Assembly: GCA_017996375.1 (NCBI GenBank)
Contig: JAGOHC010000011.1
Location: 1-35,901, forward strand
DNA from: Saprospiraceae bacterium
GTDB taxonomy: Bacteria > Bacteroidota > Bacteroidia > Chitinophagales > Saprospiraceae
Reading direction: 5' to 3'
Length of the DNA: 35,901 bases
The notes beneath the pieces are model-generated. The model saw only the letters and a program-made list of their open reading frames with translations, made no database searches and had not been told where the DNA came from. The translations under genes were made by a program, and so were the position numbers. Shown here one piece after another: positions 26,045 through 33,909 of the stretch (within the stretch, counting starts at the first letter, position 1; every line of letters begins with the position of its first letter).

Positions 26045-26656
26045 ATGAAGAAATTACTAACATTACTCGTGATCGTGCTTGTCAGCACGAATATTTTTGC
26101 ACAAGCTGGTAGCTGGTATATCGGTGGTTCAGTTGGCTTTAACTCCCAAAATGATACAGATAATACTGGTCTGGGCAAGGTAGAAACTAAAGATTCACAA
26201 TGGGATTTTTCTCCCGAAATTGGTACATTCTTAACTAATAACATCCAATTAGGTGTTGGGTTAAACTTTGGTGGAGGAACAACCGACATCACTGTTGGTT
26301 CTGTAAGCTCAAAAGTAAAAAACTCTAATATTGGTGCTACATTGTATGGTCGTTATTTCTTTAGAGAAGGAGAAACTTTCCGCCCTTTTATCGGCTTGAA
26401 TATTCCTTTTACTACGGGTAAAACCACACAAGAAAGTGTACAAGATATTAAAAATAATGCATTTGGAGTAAATGCCAATGCAGGTTTTGCTTATGCCTTA
26501 TCTTCTCGCGTAGCGGTAGTAGGTTCAGTAGGATTTTTAGGTTATACTTCTTCAAAACAAACACAAGGATCAATTGAAGACACTTCAAATGGTTTTAAAT
26601 TCTTAGCCAATACACTTGGCTCGCCGTTTAACGTAGGTATATACTACACGTTATAA
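26045..26656 (+). CDS. Outer-membrane beta-barrel protein
   Basis: The 203-residue product starts with a signal peptide (residues 1-19, ending NIFAQ). A compact barrel follows: SWYIGGSVGFNSQ, FLTNNIQLGVGLNFGGG, IGATLYGRYFF and RPFIGLNIPF are alternating strands. It ends in FNVGIYYTL with aromatic residues at the last strand, as outer-membrane barrels do. It resembles the OmpW/OMP_b-brl small barrels widespread in Bacteroidota; no substrate can be proposed. It is a single-gene unit with a TACTTTTG element (25960-25967) upstream and two hairpins downstream. Confidence 0.87.
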   Translation: MKKLLTLLVIVLVSTNIFAQAGSWYIGGSVGFNSQNDTDNTGLGKVETKDSQWDFSPEIGTFLTNNIQLGVGLNFGGGTTDITVGSVSSKVKNSNIGATLYGRYFFREGETFRPFIGLNIPFTTGKTTQESVQDIKNNAFGVNANAGFAYALSSRVAVVGSVGFLGYTSSKQTQGSIEDTSNGFKFLANTLGSPFNVGIYYTL

Positions 26657-26666
26657 TTTTTAATTA

Positions 26667-26708
26667 TATGAAAATGTTTAAGGTTTTTTTATCCTAAACA
26701 TTTTCATA
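26667..26708 (+). terminator. Long hairpin terminator after the beta-barrel gene
   Basis: A perfect 14-base-pair stem (26667-26680 with 26695-26708) has a T-rich 14-base loop. Two G-C pairs can extend it inward past a bulged A. It starts 11 bases after the stop codon. Confidence 0.8.
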
Positions 26709-26720
26709 GTTTATTTAACA

Positions 26721-26755
26721 TAAATCCTACTCGCCGTCAGGTTGGGTAGGATTTA
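26721..26755 (+). terminator. Second tandem hairpin downstream of the beta-barrel gene
   Basis: A perfect 10-base-pair stem (26721-26730 with 26746-26755) has a 15-base loop and is followed by a T run at 26759-26764. It stands 12 bases after the first hairpin and is probably a back-up terminator. Confidence 0.65.
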
Positions 26756-26914
26756 TCATTTTTTAAGCAAATACTAACATTTTTTATACAAATACAAGCA
26801 ACCAATGTAAACTTTAGCTTCAAATAATTATTTTTTAAGCCGTAAAAATTGCAACTTTGCCCTGTCCTTTGTACAATGAATTTTTTTAAATTGTTTATCT
26901 AAATAAAATACGAC

Positions 26915-28210
26915 ATGGCAGAAATTATCCGTATGCCGCGCATGAGCGATACAATGGAAGAAGGGAATATAGTGGCGTGGCTAAAAAAAGTCGGAGATAA
27001 AATTAAACCCGGAGATGTACTCGCCGAGGTAGAAACGGACAAAGCCACAATGGATTTAGACAGCTACCAAGAAGGGACATTGCTCTACATCGGCGTAGAG
27101 AAAGGAACGATTCCGGTAAATGGCATCCTTGCCATTATTGGCAAAGAAGGGGAGGATTATCAACACCTGCTAAAAGAAACTTCACCTGCTCCGACTAATA
27201 ATCGAAATGGGAAACCGAATACACCAACCGAATCACCCGCTATAACACCCGACAAAGCATCTACATCGACAGTAGTTACTGAATCATCTACATCAGCAAC
27301 ACTACAAACTACCTCCGCACAGATTGCTACGGAGGGAGATATACGAACCAAAGCATCTCCACTGGCAAAATCATTAGCTAAAGAAGCCGGTATTAATGTT
27401 GCAAGCGTGACTGGCTCAGGGGAAGGCGGGCGTATCGTAAAACGCGATGTGGAAGCATTTATCGAAAATAAACCTGCTGGACAGTCAGCAAATGTTCAAA
27501 CAAAAACTACTGCACCGTTAGCGAGTGGCGGATATGAAGATGTGCCGCTTTCGCAGATGCGAAAAGCAATAGCACGCCGATTAGGTGAAAGTAAATTTAG
27601 CGCACCACACTTCTATCTTACTATCGAAGTGAACATGGATAAAGCCATTGCTACCCGAGATAGTATTAATGCCATGATAGCGCCGGCAAAAGTATCCTTC
27701 AATGATTTAGTTATTAAATCGACAGCTGCTGCGCTGAAAAAACATCCCAACATCAATTCATCGTGGATGGGTGATGCCATTCGCCGTAATCACGACATCA
27801 ACATTGGCGTTGCGGTAGCAGTAGATGAAGGCTTGGTTGTGCCAGTAGTCAATCATGCGGATACAAAAACCTTATCCCAGATCAATACTGAAGTGCGAGC
27901 GTTAGTGGCAAAAGCGAAAGAACGTAAGTTGCAACCGCAAGAGATGCAAGGCAATACGTTTACTATTTCTAATTTGGGAATGTTTGATATTGACGAGTTT
28001 ACAGCTATCATCAATATGCCAGATGCGTGTATTTTAGCAGTAGGTTCAATAGTTGAAAAACCTATTGTGAAGAACGGGCTGATTGTAATTGGCAATCTGA
28101 TGAAAGTTACCCTCTCATGCGACCACCGCGTTGTGGACGGCGCAATGGGGGCGCAATTCTTGCAAACGCTCAAAGGCATATTAGAAGATCCAATCCGAAT
28201 GATTGTATAA
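26915..28210 (+). CDS. Dihydrolipoamide acetyltransferase (E2) of the pyruvate dehydrogenase complex
   Basis: E2 carries the acetyl group from E1 on a swinging lipoyl arm and passes it to coenzyme A. Domains: lipoyl domain (1-82, lipoyl lysine K43 in ETDKATMDL), a Ser/Thr/Pro-rich linker (about 90-145), a peripheral-subunit-binding domain (about 147-186, ASPLAKSLAKEAG and GEGGRIVKRDV), and the catalytic acyltransferase domain (about 210-431). The catalytic domain ends in DHRVVDGAMG with H404 and D408. The MPRMSDTMEEG start favours pyruvate over 2-oxoglutarate as substrate. E1 and E3 genes are not beside it, so the complex is encoded at separate loci. A terminator follows directly. Confidence 0.93.
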   Translation: MAEIIRMPRMSDTMEEGNIVAWLKKVGDKIKPGDVLAEVETDKATMDLDSYQEGTLLYIGVEKGTIPVNGILAIIGKEGEDYQHLLKETSPAPTNNRNGKPNTPTESPAITPDKASTSTVVTESSTSATLQTTSAQIATEGDIRTKASPLAKSLAKEAGINVASVTGSGEGGRIVKRDVEAFIENKPAGQSANVQTKTTAPLASGGYEDVPLSQMRKAIARRLGESKFSAPHFYLTIEVNMDKAIATRDSINAMIAPAKVSFNDLVIKSTAAALKKHPNINSSWMGDAIRRNHDINIGVAVAVDEGLVVPVVNHADTKTLSQINTEVRALVAKAKERKLQPQEMQGNTFTISNLGMFDIDEFTAIINMPDACILAVGSIVEKPIVKNGLIVIGNLMKVTLSCDHRVVDGAMGAQFLQTLKGILEDPIRMIV

Positions 28211-28220
28211 AAAAATACTG

Positions 28221-28248
28221 AATTGCGATGGGTGTTTCTATCGCAATT
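28221..28248 (+). terminator. Hairpin terminator of the E2 gene
   Basis: A perfect 9-base-pair stem (28221-28229 with 28240-28248) with a 10-base loop is followed by G and a run of six T residues. It is a classic intrinsic terminator 10 bases after the stop codon. Confidence 0.85.
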
Positions 28249-28322
28249 TGTTTTTTATAAAACATGATATTTTAACTCGTAGCTATTAATTCCGAATTCC
28301 ATAATTTTTTAATTGAAGATAA

Positions 28323-29591
28323 ATGAAAGTAGATGTTATTATAGGGTTGCAATGGGGCGATGAAGGCAAAGGCAAAATCGTAGATTTCCTTGCCGATCAA
28401 TATGCAGTAATTGCCCGATTTCAGGGAGGACCCAATGCAGGGCACACACTAAAATTTGACGGAAAGAAATTTGTGCTTCACACTATCCCCTCGGGCATTT
28501 TTCGTGAGGATAAATTAAACCTCATTGGCAACGGTGTGGTGATTGACCCCATAGCCTTAGAAAAAGAATTGCTGAACTTGCAGCTCATCAACTTAGATTA
28601 TCATCCTCGATTGTTAGTAGCACGTAAGGCACATTTGATATTGCCCACGCATCGCTACTTAGATGCAGCATCGGAGGCGGCAAAAGGGAAGGAGAAAATT
28701 GGCTCTACCTTGCGCGGAATTGGACCAGCATATATGGACAAAACGGGACGCAATGGTTTGCGCGTGGGCGACATACACACTGCACACTTTGAGCAGCAGT
28801 ATCAAACGCTCAAAGAAAAGCATTTGAGCATGCTAAAAATGTTCCCACCTATTTTGTTCAACTTGCAAGAGGAGGAGGATAACTTTTTTAGCAGCCTGAA
28901 AGCGTTGCGCCAATTGCAAACGGTAGATGGTGAATATTTTATCAACAATGCCTTACAATCAGGGAAGCATGTGTTAGCCGAAGGCGCACAGGGTGCTATG
29001 TTGGATATTGACTTTGGTACATACCCGTTTGTGACATCGTCCAATACCGTTACGGCAGGTGTATGTAGTGGGTTGGGTGTAGCTCCGCAAAAAATAAATC
29101 GCGTAATTGGTATTTCAAAAGCATATTGCACACGCGTAGGGGGCGGGCCATTTCCTACAGAGTTAAATGATGAAGTTGGTGAACGCATCCGACAAGAAGG
29201 GAATGAATTTGGCTCCACAACGGGTCGTCCGCGCAGATGTGGTTGGATAGATATTCCACAATTAAAATATACAATTATGATAAACGGTGTTACCGAAATT
29301 GCCCTCACTAAAGTGGATGTATTGAATATGTTTGAAGAAATTGGTGTAGCAACGCATTATCAATATCATAATCAGATATCGGATGCATTGCCTTACAGTC
29401 TGACGACAACACAAATACAACCCTTGTTTCAGTCGCATAAAGGTTGGCAACAATCGCTGCAAGGTATCACTGCTTTTGAACAGTTTCCGGAAGCACTTAC
29501 AACATTTGTGGCGAGTTTAGAATCCGCTCTTGGCGTTCCGATAAGTATGGTTTCTACTGGCGCAGAACGTGATAGTTTGGTAGTGCGCTGA
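28323..29591 (+). CDS. purA: Adenylosuccinate synthase
   Basis: PurA makes adenylosuccinate from IMP and aspartate with GTP, the first step from IMP to AMP. The 422 residues match the family. It opens with GLQWGDEGKGKIVDFLA (catalytic Asp and the GTP loop), followed by RFQGGPNAGHTL. GSTLRGIGPAYMDKTGR, EGAQGAMLDIDFGTYPFVTSS and STTGRPRRCGWID are all present. The gene ends 14 bases from the convergent cysteine desulfurase with no hairpin in the gap. I see no promoter of the Bacteroidota consensus in the 112 bases upstream. Confidence 0.96.
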   Translation: MKVDVIIGLQWGDEGKGKIVDFLADQYAVIARFQGGPNAGHTLKFDGKKFVLHTIPSGIFREDKLNLIGNGVVIDPIALEKELLNLQLINLDYHPRLLVARKAHLILPTHRYLDAASEAAKGKEKIGSTLRGIGPAYMDKTGRNGLRVGDIHTAHFEQQYQTLKEKHLSMLKMFPPILFNLQEEEDNFFSSLKALRQLQTVDGEYFINNALQSGKHVLAEGAQGAMLDIDFGTYPFVTSSNTVTAGVCSGLGVAPQKINRVIGISKAYCTRVGGGPFPTELNDEVGERIRQEGNEFGSTTGRPRRCGWIDIPQLKYTIMINGVTEIALTKVDVLNMFEEIGVATHYQYHNQISDALPYSLTTTQIQPLFQSHKGWQQSLQGITAFEQFPEALTTFVASLESALGVPISMVSTGAERDSLVVR

Positions 29592-29605
29592 TGTATATTT
29601 TATTT

Positions 29606-30751
29606 CTACACAATTACCCGCGTAGGCAGTATCAAGCGCAAGCGTTCAATGCAATAATCCACATCAGCAATACTGTTATAATGTGAGAATGAAAAACGGA
29701 TAGTTTTACGGTCAGGGTCGCCACCAATGGCTTGTATGACGTGCGAGCTACCCTCTGCACCAGAGCTACATGCACTTCCACCCGACGCGCTAATGCCATG
29801 AATATCTAAATTGAGCAACAATAGATTTCCTTTCGGGGAAGGAGGAAACGATACACTCAAAACAGTATAAAGGGAATGCCCAGTGATGTCACCGTTAAAT
29901 GAAATATCTTCAAAATAGGTATCTAACTTTTCCATCATATAATTACGAACTGTCACAATTTTTTGCACTCGCTCTTCCATTTGGTCGGTTGCCAGTTGTA
30001 ATGCTTTTGCCATACCTACAATGCCGTATAAATTCTCAGTTCCACCACGCATATTGCGCTCTTGTGCGCCGCCATCTATGAATGGTTTTATGCTTGCTCC
30101 TTGCCGAATATACACAAAACCAACGCCTTTGGGTCCGTGAAATTTGTGGGCAGCACCCGATAAAAAATGAATAGGGATAGTAGAAACATCAATTGCAAAA
30201 TGCCCGATAGTTTGCACTGAATCCGAATGGAATAAGGCATTGTATTGTTGGCAAATTGCGCCAATCGCAGCCATATCAATCATAGTGCCGATTTCATTGT
30301 TGGCATGCATAAGCGAAACCAATGTCTTTTGGTTTGATTGTACTAATGCAGCTTCCAAATCTGATAGACGGATGTGTCCCAACTCATCAACGGGTAAAAG
30401 TGTTATTTTAACACCTTCTTGTTGTAATACAGCTAAGGTATGCAGTACGCAATGGTGTTCGGTGGCTGTACTGATGATATGTTTTATGCCCAAGTCGCGT
30501 ACCGCACATTTCAGCACCATATTATTTGATTCAGTGCCTCCTGATGTAAAAAACACTTCGCTGATGGATGCACCAATACAGGTTGCTATTGTTTTGCGAG
30601 CCTCCTCTATCAGGGCGCGAGACTTGCGTCCTTCGGCATGAATGGATGACGGGTTGCCGTAGTTATTTTCCATAACATCCAACATGGCAGCTATTACATC
30701 CTGACAGATGGGTGTTGTAGCGGCGTTATCAAAATATACTCTTTTACTCAT
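29606..30751 (-). CDS. Cysteine desulfurase, NifS/IscS-type
   Basis: A pyridoxal-phosphate enzyme that takes sulfur from cysteine as a persulfide for Fe-S clusters, thiolated tRNA or cofactors. The 381-residue length fits. Visible sites are FDNAATTP (8-15), TEHH with H99/H100 near the cofactor, PLP lysine K203 in SGAAHKFHGPKG, RGGTEN at 235-240, and the active cysteine C328 in GSACSSGAEGSSH. No iscU, sufE or iscR is adjacent. ribA lies 49 bases upstream on the same strand, so the two may share a transcript from the strong ribA promoter. The specific sulfur acceptor cannot be told from sequence. Confidence 0.94.
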   Translation of the reverse strand: MSKRVYFDNAATTPICQDVIAAMLDVMENNYGNPSSIHAEGRKSRALIEEARKTIATCIGASISEVFFTSGGTESNNMVLKCAVRDLGIKHIISTATEHHCVLHTLAVLQQEGVKITLLPVDELGHIRLSDLEAALVQSNQKTLVSLMHANNEIGTMIDMAAIGAICQQYNALFHSDSVQTIGHFAIDVSTIPIHFLSGAAHKFHGPKGVGFVYIRQGASIKPFIDGGAQERNMRGGTENLYGIVGMAKALQLATDQMEERVQKIVTVRNYMMEKLDTYFEDISFNGDITGHSLYTVLSVSFPPSPKGNLLLLNLDIHGISASGGSACSSGAEGSSHVIQAIGGDPDRKTIRFSFSHYNSIADVDYCIERLRLILPTRVIV

Positions 30752-30800
30752 AGTGCAGGTTGGTTAAGGCTAAAATAAAATTGCAATTACTTTTTTAAGT

Positions 30801-31397
30801 TTATAGATAATGTCCCATATCGCGTTTTTTGATTTGATGGTACATTTCATTGACAGAATTTGGCGGGATTATAATTGGGATGCGCTCTACAACTTCGATG
30901 CCGTGTTCTTGCAAGGCTGCAACCTTTAGCGGGTTATTAGTTAAAAGCTTTACAACATGAATATTCAAAATATTTAGTATCTCTACGGCATCGTCATAAT
31001 TGCGTTCATCTGCCGCAAAGCCTAAGTGTGTATTGGCAGTAAGCGTGTCATACCCGTTGTCTTGAAGGTTATATGCACGTAATTTATCCACTAAGCCAAT
31101 ACCTCTGCCTTCTTGTCGTAAATAAATTAACACTCCCTTTTCTTCGTTACATACAGCTAAGGATCTGTGTAGCTGTTCGCCACAATCGCAACGCAATGAG
31201 CCAAAAATATCGCCGGTCATGCACTCCGAATGGAGGCGCGTCAATACAGGCTCGGTAGTATCCAAATCGGGGTGTACCAATACAATGTGGGGCAGCCCGC
31301 CTTTGCTATTTGCAAAAGCCATAATCTGAAACTCACCATGCACGGTGGGTAAGTGAGCGGTTACTAACGGTGAAAATAAAGCGTTGGAAGCTATCAA
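30801..31397 (-). CDS. ribA: GTP cyclohydrolase II
   Basis: RibA opens the imidazole ring of GTP, releasing formate and pyrophosphate, in the first step of riboflavin synthesis. The three zinc cysteines are present (C59, C70, C72, within HSECMTGDIFGSLRCDCGEQ). The catalytic LRQEGRGIGLVDKLRAYNLQD and the LLTNNPLKVAALQ segment are also present. At 198 residues it is the stand-alone form, not the RibBA fusion common in many Bacteroidota. There is no FMN riboswitch in the 272-base leader. A promoter matching the consensus in both boxes lies at 31426-31456. Confidence 0.94.
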   Translation of the reverse strand: MIASNALFSPLVTAHLPTVHGEFQIMAFANSKGGLPHIVLVHPDLDTTEPVLTRLHSECMTGDIFGSLRCDCGEQLHRSLAVCNEEKGVLIYLRQEGRGIGLVDKLRAYNLQDNGYDTLTANTHLGFAADERNYDDAVEILNILNIHVVKLLTNNPLKVAALQEHGIEVVERIPIIIPPNSVNEMYHQIKKRDMGHYL

Positions 31398-31425
31398 AAT
31401 AATTATCCCATTTAAGATTGTTATG

Positions 31426-31456
31426 CAAAATTACAATATTTTTTGGGTTTAACAAA
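31426..31456 (-). promoter_or_regulatory. Bacteroidota-type promoter for ribA (and probably the cysteine desulfurase)
   Basis: On the minus strand, TTTG (31456-31453), 19 bases, then TAATTTTG (31433-31426) matches the consensus in both boxes. The -7 box is 29 bases before the ribA start codon. Confidence 0.6.
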
Positions 31457-31669
31457 GGCGCAACGGTTACAATAAAGAGTACATCCGTTACTCGAAAAAT
31501 AAAATGTATTTGTCTGAAAAAGCTATTAATTCATCTAATAATGTCAACACCTATCCCATAAATCAAGAATAAAGTCACTTTTTTATACAACAATATAACA
31601 CAGAATCGTATTATATTGCACGGGGTTTGACTTCAAACTATAATATTTATAATAAACAAAGAAATAACA

Positions 31670-32386
31670 ATGTTTTCAAAAAATGAGTTTCAAAAGTATG
31701 CTACCAAACATTTGGGCATGAATAGTATGCACTTAGAAAAATATGCCGAAGTAACAGGTAGTGCGGCGCAAGAAATTATCGGTTTCACACCAAACGTCAT
31801 AGAAGAACGACAGATGAACATTGTCGGGTTGGATGTATTTTCGCGCTTGATGATGGACAGGATTTTGTTCTTGGGCGTACCGATAAACGATTATGTTGCC
31901 AATGTAGTGCAAGCACAACTTCTATTCTTGGAGTCAACTGACCCTAAGCGTGATGTACAGATGTTTATTAACAGCCCGGGCGGGAGCGTTATTTCCGGAT
32001 TGGGTATTTACGATACGATGCAGTACGTAACACCCGATGTAAGCACAATTTGTACGGGATTGGCGGCTTCTATGGGTGCTGTGTTGTTAGCTGCCGGAAC
32101 TACCGGAAAGCGAACATGCCTATACCATAGCCGTGTAATGATACATCAGCCATTAGGCGGAATGCAAGGGCAGGTTTCGGATATGGAAATCTCCTATCGC
32201 TTAACTAAAGATTTACAGAAGCAGTTGTATGATATTTTAGCACATCATACCGCGCAACCGTATGACAAAATTGAAAAAGATTGCGACCGCGATAATTGGA
32301 TGCGCTCGGAAGAAGCAAAAGAATATGGTTTGGTAGATGAGGTGTTGAGCCGTAACAATCCACGTAGCAAAACGACCAAGTCATAG
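31670..32386 (+). CDS. clpP: ATP-dependent Clp protease proteolytic subunit
   Basis: ClpP forms the barrel-shaped serine protease that degrades proteins fed in by ClpX or ClpA/C. The triad is intact: S134 (GLAASMGAV), H159 (RVMIHQPLGG) and D208 (CDRDNWM), with the same intervals as in E. coli ClpP (25 and 49 residues). At 238 residues it carries about 23 more N-terminal residues than E. coli ClpP (compare S134 with S111). This looks like a propeptide or an extended axial loop. In many bacteria tig and clpX flank clpP; neither is here. It is a single-gene unit with a strong terminator downstream. I see no consensus promoter in the leader. Confidence 0.95.
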   Translation: MFSKNEFQKYATKHLGMNSMHLEKYAEVTGSAAQEIIGFTPNVIEERQMNIVGLDVFSRLMMDRILFLGVPINDYVANVVQAQLLFLESTDPKRDVQMFINSPGGSVISGLGIYDTMQYVTPDVSTICTGLAASMGAVLLAAGTTGKRTCLYHSRVMIHQPLGGMQGQVSDMEISYRLTKDLQKQLYDILAHHTAQPYDKIEKDCDRDNWMRSEEAKEYGLVDEVLSRNNPRSKTTKS

Positions 32387-32410
32387 TTTAAATAATACTT
32401 TTAAAAGTAA

Positions 32411-32443
32411 ATGCGTAAGCAGCAATTCTGCTTACGCATTTTT
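32411..32443 (+). terminator. Strong hairpin terminator of clpP
   Basis: A perfect 14-base-pair stem (32411-32424 with 32430-32443) with a 5-base loop is followed by three T residues, then ATTA. The AAA start of the stem gives a T tail on minus too, so it may also stop the convergent ferredoxin gene. Confidence 0.9.
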
Positions 32444-32467
32444 TATTAGAAAATTTTTGACAACATT

Positions 32468-32815
32468 TTATAAATGCAAACGGCTTTTGCGCTCTAACAA
32501 TTCTTCTTGGCTATCCACATGATCGGGGTCAGGAACGCAACAATCCACCGGACAAACGGCGGCGCATTGTGGCTCTTCATGGAAGCCTACACACTCGGTA
32601 CACTTGTCAGGAACGATGTAGTAAAAATCGTTGCTAACAGGTGCTTGTTTAGCATCTGCGGATATCGCTACACCGGATTGCAACAAAAAATCGCCGGTTA
32701 CGGTATTGCCGTCGGATATTGCCCATTCTACACCACCTTCATAAATGGCATTATTTGGGCATTCTGGCTCGCAAGCACCGCAGTTAATACATTCATCAGT
32801 AATTATTATTGCCAT
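32468..32815 (-). CDS. Dicluster 4Fe-4S ferredoxin (YfhL-like with insert)
   Basis: This 115-residue soluble electron carrier has two 4Fe-4S motifs. One is [12 protein letters not shown] at residues 9-20; the other is [18 protein letters not shown] at about 72-89, in which the cysteine spacing is widened between the second and third ligands as in YfhL-type ferredoxins. About 50 residues separate the two motifs, more than in E. coli YfhL. A longer middle is common in Bacteroidota members ([13 protein letters not shown] here). The end [17 protein letters not shown] is also family-typical. It begins 15 bases after the nadA stop, so the two are almost certainly co-transcribed. Confidence 0.92.
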   Translation of the reverse strand: MAIIITDECINCGACEPECPNNAIYEGGVEWAISDGNTVTGDFLLQSGVAISADAKQAPVSNDFYYIVPDKCTECVGFHEEPQCAAVCPVDCCVPDPDHVDSQEELLERKSRLHL

Positions 32816-32830
32816 AAGTGCTATTTATGT

Positions 32831-33853
32831 TTATAATAAACCGGCTTTGGCAGATACGGCTAACATACGGTCAATGGAAGCGCGTCCTTGCTCAATCACC
32901 CAATCAGGAAGTATGATTTCCGGTTGTTCATATTTCATACAGAGGTACAATTTTTCTAATGTGTTTAGCTTCATGTGCGGACATTCGTTACAAGCACAGT
33001 TGTTATTCGGTGGTGCCGGAATAAATGTTTTGTTTGGCGATGAATTTTGCATTTGATGCAAAATGCCTGCTTCAGTAGCTACAATATACGATTGAGCAGT
33101 ATCGCTGATAGTGTATTTCAAAAGTCCGGTTGTAGAGCCGATATAATCAGCCATATCCAAAATGTGTGGTTCACACTCGGGGTGGGCGATAAATTTCGCC
33201 TCAGGGTGGCGGAGTTTTAATTTTACAATTTGTTCTTTTGAAAAAATTTCGTGAACCATACACGCACCATTCCAAAGCACCATCTCACGCCCCGTTTTTT
33301 TGGTGAGGTATTGCCCCAAATTTTTATCGGGTGCAAATATAATAGGTTTATCTTTGGGTATGCTTTCGATAATTTGTACTGCATTGGTTGATGTGCAGCA
33401 AATATCCGTTAAGGTTTTTAGCTCAGCGGTGCAGTTGATATAACTTACCACTACGTGGTCGGGGTAGCGTTCTTTAAATTTTCTGAATAAGTGCGGCGGA
33501 CAAGCATCGGCAAGTGAGCAGCCTGCTTTAAGGTCGGGCAGCACCACTTTTTTATGTGGCGATAGCATCTTAGCAGTTTCTGCCATGAAGTGTACACCCG
33601 CAAAAACTATCATATCCGCATCAGTTTGCGCTGCTTGTTGCGAAAGCCCCAAACTATCGCCGATATAATCGGCAATATCCTGAATGTCAGCATCTTGGTA
33701 ATAATGTGCTAAGATAACAGCATTTTTCTCCTTTTTTAATTGCTGAATGGCTTCAAATAAATCAAGCGTTGGGTCAATGAATATATCCAAAAACCCATTT
33801 TTATTTAAAGTCTGTTGTGCTACGGTTATATCTTGCATACTTAAATTTAGCAT
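32831..33853 (-). CDS. nadA: Quinolinate synthase
   Basis: NadA condenses iminoaspartate with dihydroxyacetone phosphate to quinolinate in NAD synthesis, using an oxygen-sensitive 4Fe-4S cluster. The three cluster cysteines are visible: C112 ([12 protein letters not shown]), C198 (WNGACMVHE) and C291 (CNECPHMK). [26 protein letters not shown] at about 45-70 is the usual substrate-side segment. The 340 residues match the family. An alternative start at the ATG of residue 6 (33838) is possible. nadB and nadC are not in the window. The ferredoxin gene follows 15 bases downstream, and the penicillin-binding protein gene is 56 bases upstream. Confidence 0.95.
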   Translation of the reverse strand: MLNLSMQDITVAQQTLNKNGFLDIFIDPTLDLFEAIQQLKKEKNAVILAHYYQDADIQDIADYIGDSLGLSQQAAQTDADMIVFAGVHFMAETAKMLSPHKKVVLPDLKAGCSLADACPPHLFRKFKERYPDHVVVSYINCTAELKTLTDICCTSTNAVQIIESIPKDKPIIFAPDKNLGQYLTKKTGREMVLWNGACMVHEIFSKEQIVKLKLRHPEAKFIAHPECEPHILDMADYIGSTTGLLKYTISDTAQSYIVATEAGILHQMQNSSPNKTFIPAPPNNNCACNECPHMKLNTLEKLYLCMKYEQPEIILPDWVIEQGRASIDRMLAVSAKAGLL

Positions 33854-33909
33854 TGTAAATTACGCAAAAGCTGTCGCCTCGTTACGTAATTTAATCTATA
33901 ATAAAATAA

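Noticed and set aside
28802..29308. A 168-codon minus-strand frame inside purA
   Set aside because: It lies wholly within a conserved enzyme gene on the other strand and its translation resembles nothing known.
31504..31572. A 22-codon frame starting ATG upstream of clpP
   Set aside because: Too short, no conserved features and no promoter or start signal that would support translation.
31398..31669. Possible FMN riboswitch before ribA
   Set aside because: The conserved FMN-element segments are not present; a plain promoter close to the start explains the region.
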